Shown here in pieces: positions 48,012-58,702 of a stretch of 64,000 bases of DNA (its first letter is position 1; the number at the start of each line of letters is the position of its first letter). The position numbers and the translations under genes were made by a program. This DNA comes from Macrostomum hystrix (lineage: Eukaryota > Platyhelminthes > Macrostomidae), in NCBI GenBank assembly GCA_950097015.1, contig CATNEN010000038.1, forward strand, positions 992,001-1,056,000, given 5' to 3'. The notes beneath the pieces are model-generated. The model was not told where the DNA came from. It saw only the letters and a list, made by a program, of their open reading frames with translations, and searched no databases.

Positions 48012-48500
48012 CATTAGCCCCTCTAACACAGAAGCAGAAGACTCAGAACCCGTCTCCAGCCCTACAAACACAGAAGCAGAAGACTCACAACCCATCTCCA
48101 GCCCTACAAACACAGAAGCAGAAGACTCAGAACCCATCTCCAGCCCTACAAACACAGAAGCAGAAAACTCAGAACCCATCTCCAGCCCTACAAACACAGA
48201 AGCAGAAAACTCAGAACCCATCTCCAGCCCTACAAACACAGAAGCAGAAAACTCAGAACCCATCTCCAGCTCTACAAACACAGAAGCAGAAGACTCAGAA
48301 CCCATCTCCAGTCCTACAAACACAGAAGCAAAAAACTCAGAACCCATCTCCAGCCCTACAAGCACAGAAGCAGCAGACTCAGAACCCATCTCCAGCCCTA
48401 CAAACACAGAAGCAGCAGACTCAGAACCCATCTCCAGCCCTACAAACACAGAAGCAGCAGACTCACAACCCATCTCCAGCCCTACAAACACAGAAGCAAG
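48012..48500 (+). repeat. Minisatellite, 42-bp unit (14 codons)
   Basis: About 11.6 copies in PDS5 intron 7, each with acaaacacagaagcaga and acccatctccag. Open on both strands. On the - strand it is in frame with exon 7 until a stop 21 bases from the intron end. Confidence 0.94.
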
Positions 48501-48508
48501 GGACTTAC

Positions 48509-49067
48509 CAAGCACGCACTGCCGCACCTCCTTGCAGGGATCGCAGATGATTAGTGCCAGTGTCTGGAATTTATCGCAGTCAAGCAGCTGCAGCAGTGGC
48601 TGTCGCTGGCAGATGCGCAGCATAGCCTTGGCTGTGCAAGCACGCATCTGGGCCAGCTCGCCTGCCTCTGTAACACCCTTTGTTGAGCCATCGGCGGCCG
48701 GATCGCCATCGTGCAGAATGATCCGATAGAGCAGGTCGAAGATTGTCTTGGAGTCGTCGCCGACGCAGTCGACAAGCGCAGACGCAGTAGACGCAGACGC
48801 AGCTGCATTAGAGGCAGAGGCCAGACCAATGAGGTAGTGACACAGGCAACGAATTGAGGCCAGCTTCACACGGGTCAGGTGAGACAGCGACTCAGTCGGG
48901 CACCATTGACTCAATTTAGCCGCTGGCTGGACTGCCGACTTGCGACTACCAGCGGCGGCTGGGGCGGACGGCTTCCCAGCATCCGGCTGCATGATGAAGC
49001 TGAGCAGCCGCTTAGTAACCAGGCTAGCAACTTTGGACTGGTAGTGCAGGGCGTTGCGCTTGAGAAT
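48509..49067 (-). CDS. PDS5: PDS5 cohesin regulator, exon 7
   Basis: 559 nt. Acceptor ggttacgcag|ATTCTC at 49067, donor GTGCTTG|GTAAGT at 48508 (phase 1). Encodes ILKRNALHYQSKVASLVTKR, LTRVKLASIRCLCHYLIGLA, FDLLYRIILHDGD, LAQMRACTAKAMLRICQ and LIICDPCKEVRQCVLG, aligned to PDS5 helical repeats. Two low-complexity insertions (Ala/Ser-rich) sit in loops. The open frame past the donor is the intron 7 array. Confidence 0.92.
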
Positions 49068-49119
49068 CTGCGTAACCAAGAGATGGGGATTAAATGAAAG
49101 TCATGAAAAGTTAAGATCT

Positions 49120-49615
49120 CATTAGAGATGCAGGTGAGATCTTATACATGAGGAAATGAGTGGAGAATAAGTTCGAAAGGAGAAATTGAGCATAAGATCC
49201 CATGGGAGAGTGGCTGAAATCATATAGTCAATGGTGAGATCCCATGGGAGAGTGGCTGAGATCATATAGTCAATGGTGAGATCTCATGAGAGTGTGTGAG
49301 ATCATATAGTGCATGTTGAGATCCCATGATAGAGTGGCTGAGATCATATAGTGAATGGTGAGATCTCATGAGAGAGTGGCTGAAATCATATAGTGAATGG
49401 TGAGATCTCATGAGAGAGTGGCTGAGATCATATAGTGAATGGTGAGATCTCATGAGAGAGTGGCTGAAATCATATAGTGAATGGTGAGATCGCATTGGAG
49501 AGTGGGTGAGATCGCATTGTAGAGTGGGTGAGATCTCATTGGAGAGTGGGTGAGATCGCATTGTAGAGTGGGTGAGATCTCATAGGAGAGTGGGTGAGAT
49601 CTCATCTCATTGAAG
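49120..49615 (+). repeat. Minisatellite, 42-bp unit built from two 21-bp halves
   Basis: PDS5 intron 6. Units alternate gagatcatatagtgaatgg with gagatctcatgagagagtgg. Toward exon 6 the array simplifies to a 21-bp period (gagatcgcattgtagagtgg). Confidence 0.92.
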
Positions 49616-49634
49616 TCTTAAATCAGTAACTGAC

Positions 49635-50216
49635 CTGGCCCAGGGCATCCAGGCGGGGCACGCATAGCTGACTAGAGTAGCTGAGCTTGCCAGCGTCGGC
49701 CACAATGGAATCGAATTCCTTGACCACCTGAGGCGCCAGGCCGCTAGCCTGCAGGGCAGTCAGACACTTGGCAGCCAGCTTAGCCAATGAGGAAACGGTT
49801 GCTGAGGATTTCACGGAGTCGCAGAGGCGTCTCAAGCACGGCACCAGAGAGTCTACGGCTTCCTGCCGATCCTCATTGAACAATGGAATCAGATTGAGTA
49901 GCAGGCTGAGACACACCTCGGAGGTGTCAACGTCAATGGCTTCGTCGCCGAGGCATTCGACCAAGTAGTCGAAGGTGTCGTCCAGATCCACAGTGTGAGG
50001 AAAATAGAAGCTGAGCATCTTGAGCAGCAACAGGCCCTTGTACTGGGTGACAGCGCAGGCTTCGCCGGGTAGAATATTTGCGGAATCTTCGCGACCGCTG
50101 ATCAGCAGATTCACTAGGCTGGTGACCGATTCACGGTCGAATAGGACGGGACCGACACGCTCCAGCAGGGTCTTCACAGTGATGCGATAGTTGGTCACTC
50201 TCTCCCACTCCTTGGC
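49635..50216 (-). CDS. PDS5: PDS5 cohesin regulator, exon 6
   Basis: 582 nt, phase 0 at both ends. Acceptor ctaatttcag|GCCAAG at 50216, donor GGCCAG|GTCAGT at 49634. Encodes AKEWERVTNYRITVKTLLER, ESVTSLVNLLISG, GLLLLKMLSFYFPHTVD, DYLVECLGDEAIDVDTS and AKCLTALQASG. Corresponds to the PDS5 region LERIAPVHIDTESISALI...GLELLKVLSFTHP, part of the HEAT-repeat scaffold that contacts the SCC1/RAD21 kleisin. Confidence 0.93.
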
Positions 50217-50224
50217 CTGAAATT

Positions 50225-50645
50225 AGTAGCAGCAAGATGCACCCTCCCAATCTTCAGGGTTGGCAGGCACACCCTCCCAATCTTCAGGGTTGGCAGGCAC
50301 ACCCTCGAAATCTTCAGGGTAGGCAGCCACATCTTCCCAATCTTCAGGGTTGGCAGGCACACCCTCCCAATCTTCAGGGTTGGCAGGCACACCCTCCCAA
50401 TCTTCAGGGTTGGCAGCCACACCCTCCCAATCTTCAGGGTTGGCAGGCACACCCTCCCAATCTTCAGGGTTGGCAGGCACACCCTCCCAATCTTCAGGGT
50501 TGGCAGGCACACCCTCCCAATCTTCAGGGTTGGCAGGCACACCCTCCCAATCTTCAGGGTTGGCAGCCACACCCTGGAAATCTTCAGGGTAGGCAGCCAC
50601 ACCCTCCCAATCTTTAGGGTAGGCTGCCACACCCCCCCCCCCAAT
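50225..50645 (+). repeat. Minisatellite, 30-bp unit
   Basis: About 14 copies of a unit with caatcttcagggttggcag and acaccctc in PDS5 intron 5. Ends in a run of C at 50632-50642. Both strands open (ten codons per unit). Confidence 0.95.
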
Positions 50646-50754
50646 ATTCAGAGTAGGCAGTCATTTAAGCTTCTTAAAAATCCGAGCGTACAACCGCGAT
50701 TTCAGCTTCTAGCCGATATGTTTCCAATCTTTCAATCTAGCAAGTAGGCCTCAC

Positions 50755-51084
50755 CTTCTTGCTAGTAGTGTTGACAGTCTTGTCGCTGCTAGCCAGAAGG
50801 CTGCGCAACAGCTCCGCAGCCTTAGCGCAGGGACAGTCCTTGGACAACAGTTTAGTCAGTTGTTGACGCATGGATTTTTCGCGTTGCAATAAATTAAAGA
50901 ATCTGCGCAAATGCTCATTGGCTCTATCGGCCTGCTGGAAATAGGACGATAGAGACCGCAGTTTGGTCATGAGCACGGACTCAGACTGGGGAGAGAGCTG
51001 CTCCGGCTCGTTTGAGATGATCTCCAGAATGGCTCCGGTGAGCTGGGTCACGTGATACTGAGTCTTGAGCATCTCCACTAGGGC
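50755..51084 (-). CDS. PDS5: PDS5 cohesin regulator, exon 5
   Basis: 330 nt, phase 0 at both ends. Acceptor tcctgatatag|GCCCTA, donor AGCAAGAAG|GTGAGG. Encodes ALVEMLKTQYHVTQLTGAIL, VLMTKLRSLSSYFQQADRAN, FFNLLQREKSMRQQLTKLLS, CPCAKAAELLRSLLA. Matches the PDS5 stretch with LPDPGKAQDFMKKF and SPTCSCKQAEGCVREI. The cysteine pair is conserved. Confidence 0.93.
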
Positions 51085-51177
51085 CTATATCAGGAGAAAA
51101 ATAATAAGGACACAAAGAGTTAGAAAGCGAAATTCATTGTGCTCTACTATTAGTAGACTGAACGTATTTTTTCTCAC

Positions 51178-51309
51178 CTTAGTCGACGCGTTGCTAAACG
51201 AACAGAAACAGCGCAGCAGGGCGCGCATTCGATCTTTGGCGCTCAAATTGTAAGGCACCAGGGAGGCTTTGAAGTGCCGCTCTACGGCTATGCGGTCCCA
51301 GTTGGTCTC
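51178..51309 (-). CDS. PDS5: PDS5 cohesin regulator, exon 4 (short)
   Basis: 132 nt, 44 residues, phase 0. Acceptor tatatcccag|GAGACC, donor ACTAAG|GTGAGA. Encodes ETNWDRIAVERHFKASLVPY and NLSAKDRMRALLRCF, the counterpart of the conserved PDS5 segment DDRLLVERIFAQYMVPHNLE...RMKCLYYLY. Without it the HEAT scaffold would have a gap, which confirms the call. It is easy to miss because it is short. Flanked by a 93-bp intron without repeats. Confidence 0.92.
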
Positions 51310-51461
51310 CTGGGATATAAATGTGAGATAGGCGACAGACGTCTAACATTTTTCGATACATATAGGCTTAGCCATACATTTATTGGAAGTTAATTGAAAA
51401 AAACTATAAATCTGAAAAAACGATTAAATTTAACGATAAATTATCTAACTGTTAAATTAAC

Positions 51462-51832
51462 GAAACCCAAACTGGACCCAATCAAATTAACGGAACCCAG
51501 ACTAGACCCAATCAAATTAACGGAAACCAAACTGGAGCCAATCAAATTAACGGAACCCAAACTGGACCCAATCAAATTAACGGAACCCAGACTAGACCCA
51601 ATCAAATTAACGTGAGCCAAACTGGATCCAATCAAATAAACGGAACCCAAACTGGACCCAATCAAATTAACGGAACCCAGACTAGACCCAATCAAATTAA
51701 CGGAAACCAAACTGGAGCCAATCAAATTAACGGAACCCAAACTGGACCCAATAAAATTAACGGAACCCAAACTGGACCCAATAAAATTAACGGAACCCAA
51801 ACTGGACCCAATAAAATTAACGGAACCCAATA
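51462..51832 (+). repeat. Minisatellite, 30-bp unit
   Basis: About 12 copies with caatcaaattaacggaaccc and an aaactgga or agactaga end, in PDS5 intron 3. Ends about 40 bp from the exon 3 donor. Confidence 0.94.
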
Positions 51833-51870
51833 CAAGACAACAAATGATTAATCAGACTCAGCAATCCTAC

Positions 51871-52581
51871 CTGAAAGTACATGTGCATAATGGCATTGGC
51901 ACACTGTGCCAGTCTAGTCCACACGGCCTTATTGCCGGATCGAATCAGATTAGAGTCAGTTATGTAGGCCTTGTAGATACTGGCCAGGTTGGTGAGTGCG
52001 GTCCGCCTAACGCCCTGGTCTTTGTCACGCGATCGATCAACCAGAATCGATAGGAAATCCTCCGGCAAAGATTCCAATTGCTGTTTGGCCATATCGGCCA
52101 CCAGAGTGATGACGGCATTCCTGATGGCCTCCTCGGGGTCCATGCTACGGCCGCGCAGCAGAGCCAGGAGAGAGTCGCGCAGCTCCGGATTGGCTCTGAG
52201 AAGCTGCGGCACCGAGCTGACGCAGATGGTGCGCACTTCAACGCTGACGTCAACGAATCTGCCCAGGTAGGCCTGCCACAGATCCGGCTGACGCTCCATC
52301 AGGCTGCCGGTGGCCTCGCCGAACAGTTTAGCCATGACGCGGCAGGCTCGCTTGCGTTCTCGCTCGCTCTTTGACAGCAGCTTCATCTTCATCATGGGCA
52401 GGACTGGGTTCACGAAGGCGTGATCCAACTTGTGCAGCTCATAGATGAGCAGGAATACGAGATCCTCTTTAATGCCCTTTTGCTGCTGCTGCTGCTGCTG
52501 CATTGGCGAATCGGCCGAAGACAAAATCAACATCTCTTGTAGAGTCTGATGAATCGGCGATTCCAAATGGTTAACGCCAGC
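51871..52581 (-). CDS. PDS5: PDS5 cohesin regulator, exon 3
   Basis: 711 nt, 237 residues, phase 0. Acceptor cattcaacag|GCTGGC, donor TACTTTCAG|GTAGGA. Encodes AGVNHLESPIHQTLQEMLIL, a short polyglutamine, ERERKRACRVMAKLFGEATG, DLWQAYLGRFVDVSVEVRTI, RSMDPEEAIRNAVITLVADM, VDRSRDKDQGVRRTALTNLA. These match PDS5 VVKLLAKMFGA, PLWQCYLGRFNDI, SHDPEEAIRHDVI and [21 protein letters not shown]: the clearest diagnostic block of the gene. Confidence 0.95.
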
Positions 52582-53263
52582 CTGTTGAATGGGCGGTGTC
52601 AGGAGTTTGTAGCTTCGATACCTATTGGAATCGTCTCAGAGGCTTTTAGCAGTAGAACCACCCTGACAATTTTAGTGCTGCACCCGAACGGAGCAACGCA
52701 AGCACACGAAACCCAACAACACGGGCCAACTTTTTGTTGAGGATCTTCTAAAACAATAATCAAGTCGCCAGCTCTTCAGACCGTCTAGATATTCAATGGC
52801 TCTGGCTGAAGGTCAGATTTTTGTTAAAAGCGCTAGAGTATTTCATACACCCCTATACACAATTAGCACTGCGCCTCAGTGCGGCCTTGCCAGGCCTTCA
52901 TCAGCATGTCACCCGGTGGTCACCTACCTTTATCTAGACGGACTGCTGGACCTTCAAGGGCTACAACAGGTGGAACTAGGCCACTATGGACACCCTGGCG
53001 CGAATTTCTCCAATTTAATTGATCAAGCCTAAATATTGGGCGCAGCTCAACCACAGGACACCATCGGGTAGTCTGTCAACCAATCAGTTATCACCCAACG
53101 CTGTTAGCATTCAGGCGCTGCCAAAAAAAATTCAGGGGGAAGAATCTCCCATTGGTATAAAAAACGGGCGGCAAAATGGCTTGGAACTCCTGCCGTTAAA
53201 TATAAATTTGGAATCAAACAGATTTTAGGAATCGTCAACGGAAAAATAATAATAAAGATTGCA

Positions 53264-53412
53264 GGAGGGCTGTGGGCACCGTTTAGGACACTAGACCCGT
53301 CAGGCAGTGTACACTTGCACTGTGCCTAGGAGGTTGGCTCGTGAATTGCACGACAAACCCCCAAATGAATGTGGCCTCAACGCGGAATCGAGCTCGGGGA
53401 CCTCTTGGTTCT
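53264..53412 (-). mobile_element. SINE-A fragment, reverse orientation
   Basis: Read on the - strand: gattccgcgttgaggccaca, ttgtcgtgcaattca, gtgtacactgcctga, gtctagtgtcc. Located in PDS5 intron 2, the only long PDS5 intron without a tandem array. The rest of that intron (52582-53263) shows nothing else. Confidence 0.7.
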
Positions 53413-53466
53413 TGGTGAGGGACACAATATAGCGATAACCTTCAAAATATTGTCGAAATTATCTAC

Positions 53467-53811
53467 CTGCAGGAACTGTACAGCCAGTTGATTGCAGCGC
53501 GGTTCCTGCATCTTCTTTGGCTGAATTAGGAACTCCAGTACATAGTTGATGGTCTCGGAGCCAACTAGCTCAATCTCCTCATTAACAACCTTGGCGGCTG
53601 CCTCTACAAGGCAGGCGATGCTGGCCTCCGGCGTGGCCTCCCAGCTCCACGTGTCCACGCTGCGCACTATTGTGAATAGGAAGCGAAAGAATTCGTGACA
53701 GACGGCTTTGCCTGCCGGATTGTCGTGGCAGACCATGATGAGGTCCGTCTGGATTAGGCTCTGGCAGAAGTAGGACAGCTTCTCGTAGGACACATCATTC
53801 TTGCTCTTCAC
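53467..53811 (-). CDS. PDS5: PDS5 cohesin regulator, exon 2
   Basis: 345 nt, 115 residues, phase 0. Acceptor ctgtcgcag|GTGAAG, donor TTCCTGCAG|GTAGAT. Encodes VKSKNDVSYEKLSYFCQSLI, FFRFLFTIVRS, ACLVEAAAKVVNEEIELVGS and VLEFLIQPKKMQEPRCNQLA. Corresponds to the PDS5 stretch VKSYNICFEL...IFTQLYRTLFSVI...LLDTVLVNLV. Part of the N-terminal HEAT repeats that bind WAPL/Sororin-type partners in other animals. Confidence 0.92.
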
Positions 53812-55470
53812 CTGCGACAGGGAGTCAGTTGGATGATTGACAGGGGAGTCAGTTGGATGATTGACAGGGAAGTCAGTTGGATGATTGACATGGCATTCAG
53901 TTGGATGATTGACATGGCATTCAGTTGGATGATTGACATGGCATTTAGTTGGATGATTGACAGGGGAGTCAGTTGGATGATTGACATGGCATTCAGTTGG
54001 ATGATTGACAGGGAAGTCAGTTGGATGATTGACATGGCATTCAGTTGGATGATTGACAGGGGAGTCAGTTGGATGATTGACAGGGAAGTCAGTTGGATGA
54101 TTGACATGGCATTCAGTTGGATGATTGACAGGGGAGTCAGTTGGATGATTGACAGGGGAGTCAGTTGGATGATTGACATGGCATTTAGTTGGATGATTGA
54201 CAGGGGAGTCAGTTGGATGATTGACATGGCATTCAGTTGGATGATTGACAGGGAAGTCAGTTGGATGATTCACAGGGGAGTCAGTTGGATGATTGACAGG
54301 GGAGTCAGTTGGATGATTGACATGGCATTTAGTTGGATGATTGACAGGGGAGTCAGTTGGATGATTGACATGGCATTCAGTTGGATGATTGACATGGCAT
54401 TCAGTTGGATGATTGACAGGGGAGTCAGTTGGATGATTGACATGGCATTCAGTTGGATGATTGACAGGGAAGTCAGTTGGATGATTGACAGGGGAGTCAG
54501 TTGGATGATTGACAGGGGAGTCAGTTGGATGATTGACATGGCATTCAGTTGGATGATTGACATGACATTTAGTTGGATGATTGACAGGGGAGTCAGTTGG
54601 ATGATTGACATGGCATTCAGTTGGATGATTGACAGGGAAGTCATTTGGATGATTGACAGGGAAGTCAGTTGGATGATTGACATAGCATTCAGTTGGATGA
54701 TTGACATGGCATTCAGTTGGATGATTGACAGGGGAGTCAGTTGGATGATTGACATGGCATTCAGTTGGATGATTGACAGGGGAGTCAGTTGGATGATTGA
54801 CAGGGGAGTCAGTTGGATGATTGACATGGCATTCAGTTGGATGATTGACATGGCATTCAGTTGGATGATTGACAGGGCATTCAGTTGGATGATTGACATG
54901 GCATTCAGTTGGATGATTGACATGGCATTCAGTTGGATGATTGACATGGCATTCAGTTGGATGATTGACATGACATTCAGTTGGATGATTGACATGAAAT
55001 TCAGTTGGATGATTGACAGGGAAGTCAGTTGGATGATTGACAGGGGAGTCAGTTGGATGATTGACATGACATTCAGTTGGATGATTGACATGGCATTCAG
55101 TTGGATGATTGACAGGGAAGTCAGTTGGATGATTGACATGGCATTCAGTTGGATGATTGACAGGACATTCAGTTGGATGATTGACATGACATTCAGTTGG
55201 ATGATTGACATGAAATTCAGTTGGATGATTGACAGGGAAGTCAGTTGGATGATTGACATGGCATTCAGTTGGATGATTGACATGGCATTCAGTTGGATGA
55301 TTGACATGGCATTTAGTTGGATGATTGACAGGGGAGTCAGTTGGATGATTGACATGGCATTCAGTTGGATGATTGACAGGGAAGTCAGTTGGATGATTGA
55401 CATGGCATTCAGTTGGATGATTGACAGGACATTCAGTTGGATGATTGACACATTGTGCGTTAACTGACAG
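53812..55470 (+). repeat. Minisatellite, 24-bp unit, about 69 copies
   Basis: Units carry cagttggatgattgaca with tggcat, ggggag or gggaag spacers. It fills PDS5 intron 1 right up to the exon 2 acceptor. On the - strand the frame continuous with exons 1 and 2 reads VNHPTECH/VNHPTDSP per unit without a stop. Treated as intron because both splice sites are good and conserved PDS5 sequence continues smoothly across the junction. Confidence 0.95.
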
Positions 55471-55557
55471 GTTCAATGGGGATGATTGGCAAGTCCAGTG
55501 ACTGACGGAGCAGTGGGTATGATAAACAGACGAAAAAGCAGGCGTGAGGCGTCTCAC

Positions 55558-55917
55558 CTGCTGGAGCTGGCAGGCGGTGCGGTACAAAAAAGTGAGCACA
55601 GTAGCGATGAGTTCATTCTCGTCGCACAGGCTAACAAACGGATTGCTGGGGCAATAAATCTTGAACATTTCTATTAGGCAACAACCGATCAGCAGTCTGA
55701 CATCCTTGTCATCGCTGTTTATAAAGTGGTCAGCGGCCAAGTGAAGACTGAGGCCCTGAAAGTCATTGTTATTGTTGCCCTGCTTCTCGGCATTGGCCAG
55801 TTGAGTCAGGGCAGCCCAAAGAACTTTCAGGCGCTTCTTCAGGTCGTCCGGTTTGAGACTCTCGTGCACCTCTTTGCATCCGGGCGGATAGAAGATTGAG
55901 CAGCTTGTCATGCTGAT
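55558..55917 (-). CDS. PDS5: PDS5 cohesin regulator, exon 1 of coding part
   Basis: PDS5 is a chromatin-bound HEAT-repeat protein that controls loading, maintenance and release of the cohesin ring. Acceptor tttctccag|ATCAGC at 55917. The first ATG is 55911 (MTSCSIFYPPGCKEV), near the conserved ITYPPGVKEI start of PDS5 proteins. Then DLKKRLKVLWAALTQLAN, LSLHLAADHFINSDDKDVRL, LIGCCLIEMFKIYCPSNPF and FLYRTACQLQQ up to donor CAGCAG|GTGAGA at 55557. Strong match to ALHLASDFFLKHPDKDVRLL and ADIFRIYAPEAPY. A 5' non-coding exon must lie upstream. All ten exons together give about 1586 aa, against about 1340-1450 in vertebrates; the excess is the tail and loop insertions. Confidence 0.93.
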
Positions 55918-56414
55918 CTGGAGAAAAATCGTGGTAGATTTAGGCATTTACACTGACCAAGGCCTGCAGAATCCAAACTTATATTGTTTAAATTGTTAAA
56001 AAAGATAAAACATATGAAGTTAATTTGTGAAATGAATGAAATAAATTGAGAAAATAAATTATATGAAGCGATTACAAACTTTGCTGTTTATGACAAGCAA
56101 GAAAGTCAGATTTTGCAAAAAATTTACTGATCTAAATTACAGCTCTGGCTACTAAAGAGAGATAAAACAAAATTTTATATAGACTTTAGATTGTATGGCA
56201 CTATTTATAGTCAACACGAAATTAATGACAGTTTTAAACTAGGAAGATTTGTATTTTTGTTTAAGTTTATCAAGTCTAAAAACAACAATCTGACACTCAA
56301 AAGTTTGGCTATATGTTGAATATATCTTACATACAGTATATGTATGTAATGTTAATAAGCATGAGCATTAGAGACATGTAATTCAAGCATACTTGCATTA
56401 TCATAATATATATT
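55918..56414. other. 5' region of PDS5, AT-rich
   Basis: Holds the intron before the first coding exon. The 5' UTR exon and promoter were not identified. Confidence 0.4.
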
Positions 56415-56698
56415 CACGACTCACGACTTGAAGGTCGGGGGTTCGATTCCCGACTACCCTGAACAATTTGTGTCCTTTAGCAAGACACTTAACTCTGCAT
56501 TGCTTCAGTTCACCCAGCTGTTAAATGGGTATCAGCATCAGCTGGGATAATTGAAGGTGGGTGTGGCGTCCCCCCAGTCCATGGACTGAACAGCTGTACG
56601 CAGCCTTCAGATGCGCCGCGCATTAGCTGCGGCTGTGCTGTCGGCTGCACATCTGACCCAATTGGGGCAGGTGTAATCAATTATTATTATTATTATTA
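56415..56698 (+). mobile_element. SINE-B copy with 18-bp target-site duplication
   Basis: Flanked by attatcataatatatatt at 56397-56414 and 56699-56716. Element: tRNA-like end aaggtcgggggttcgattcc, gtgtcctttagcaagacact, ttaaatgggtatcagcatca, palindrome cagtccatggactg, agctgcggctgtgctg, tail of att repeats. The head lacks its A box, so the copy is 5'-truncated. Best-preserved SINE-B of the window. Confidence 0.93.
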
Positions 56699-56716
56699 AT
56701 TATCATAATATATATT

Positions 56717-58702
56717 AAATGTGTAAATGCACATAAAGTTTTGCAGCAAACTGTAATAAAGAACAATATTTTGACAATGGACCATTAGCCAAATTGCTTG
56801 TGGCTGAAGCAACCAGAATTCAAGCAAGCTAATACTAACTTTTTTTACTCTGAGCAGGGCAGTTGTAATATTATTACCTTCTGGATGGCTGGAAAAGTTG
56901 ACATCTTACAGTGCTAAGTTTGATTATGCCACCAATGGAGGTACAGATATAGAACTGTAGCATATCTATACACTATACAATGGACACTAGACCCTGTGGC
57001 TATATTGCTTATATAGCAGTGTGTGTGTGTGTGTGTGTTCAACTTTCATTTGTTCAATTGTTTTGCATTTTAGACTAAAATTATACAAAAATTGAATTTG
57101 AACAAAAATTAACTCAACATTTTATATGGCATTTCATAATTTAACAAAAGAGGAGAATTGCAAAACTATGCAATACTTATCAAGCTAATAATATTTGTAG
57201 GGCCTATAGGCATATGGTATATTGTAATTGGTGTATACAGTGACATTACAAATATAGCATTAAAGGCAATTTCACTACCAAAAAGTAAACACAAAAGTGA
57301 TAATGATTGTAACTACTGACTTTTTGGTAATGAAAAAAACAAATAGTAATTTTTTGACTAAAAAATCTGAATCATTCTCACTAATCTTTACCATAATTAT
57401 GTGTGTTCAGTAGCCATGAGATCACATATAGACTTTAGATTTGATTGATGATAGTGATAAAATGATGTAATGAATCTAATGATATAATATAATATAATGA
57501 TATTTATTGATATGAAATAGATAAATTATTTAAAACATGCACATTTACTTTGTTTTTTATCAACCCTCGAGTCTGTACGAAATTAGTTATATTATTTTTG
57601 TTATAATTGTAAAGAACTTTCCAGAAAGCCATTTATAACTATAAATATATAGGAGGTACCCAGCCTAAAGTTTAATCTGTCTTTTTACTACTTCAAACAC
57701 AACCTTAAAACTACAAACCAACCAGTGCTTTCACTTCATTTATTGAAACCCACTACAATAGTATTCACTACTTAGTTGGTCAGGCCACCAGGCCAATCAA
57801 CAAAAGACAAATAGATTGAACTGTAACTAATTTGTAAGATTTAAAACAAATAATGGCTTTTCACACTTTTATAGATAAAGGGTAGTTAGATTGCTTTCTA
57901 GTCTAAAATAATTGGCCAAGCTAACTACACAACAATACCAAAAAAGGGCTCACATAATGTCATTTCTACCCATAGTCTAGATCATACATGCGCAACCTGC
58001 AATGCGTAGCTGGCCGTGCGACTTAGTTTTTGCTCTATTTACAACTTAGTTTGCTCTCATTTACTCTCTTTTTCTCTCCCCTTTGTTATTTTCTTCACGC
58101 CTTCCTTTTTTGTCCCTTGGTCCCCCTTTGATTTTTTTGTGCTTGGTCGATTGGTTTTTGCGACTTACCTTGCTTGGCACTCGTTTCACCTGGCTGGTTT
58201 GGCTGGGTCAGCCGGCTGTTGCACACATGTATGGTCTAGATGATGTCATAGAAAATTTCAACACAAAAATAACCTTGACATTTTTGGCATCAAATGCCCA
58301 AGCATAAAAATAAGCATATATTCTAGCACAAATTATAGTGGTACAAAAGTTAAGATTTCAAAAGAAAAACATTTTTGGTCTTGGCAACCATAATTTTGTT
58401 TGGCAATCTTCTTTGGCTATCACTATCAGTGATTTTTACTTATAGTATCACATTAAAATATTCATTTAATTTGAGACACTTTATAATGCACTGCATTAAA
58501 TGCTGACATATTTTGTAACTTATGATGTTTCTAATCTCTGAGCATCATTTTCTGATTAGGCCTAGTATAGTGATGTTCTAAAATTTCAATTAAGATTTTA
58601 ATTGCCCAAATTTCAGAACTTTTAGAGTTTTAGGGGCAAGTATTTATTTTAAAATAATTTCAGTAAGTTATATTAATAAGTTTTATTATTTATTAACATT
58701 AC
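56717..58702. other. AT-rich non-coding DNA
   Basis: A (tg) microsatellite lies at 57021-57038. A 75-codon + strand frame at 58016-58243 is hydrophobic but has no recognisable domain. No gene supported. Confidence 0.45.

Noticed and set aside
47988-49079. PDS5 exon 7 extended through the 42-bp repeat
   Set aside because: Donor at 48508 and acceptor at 47966 restore the PDS5 alignment, and the read-through frame stops before exon 8.
53833-55467. 544-codon + strand frame (MIDRGVSW repeats)
   Set aside because: Antisense shadow of the same intronic array.
53377-55947. One 856-residue protein spanning PDS5 exon 1, the repeat and exon 2
   Set aside because: Good donor (55557) and acceptor (53812) remove the repeat, and the joined sequence matches PDS5 without a gap. 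Kept only as a possible retained-intron form.
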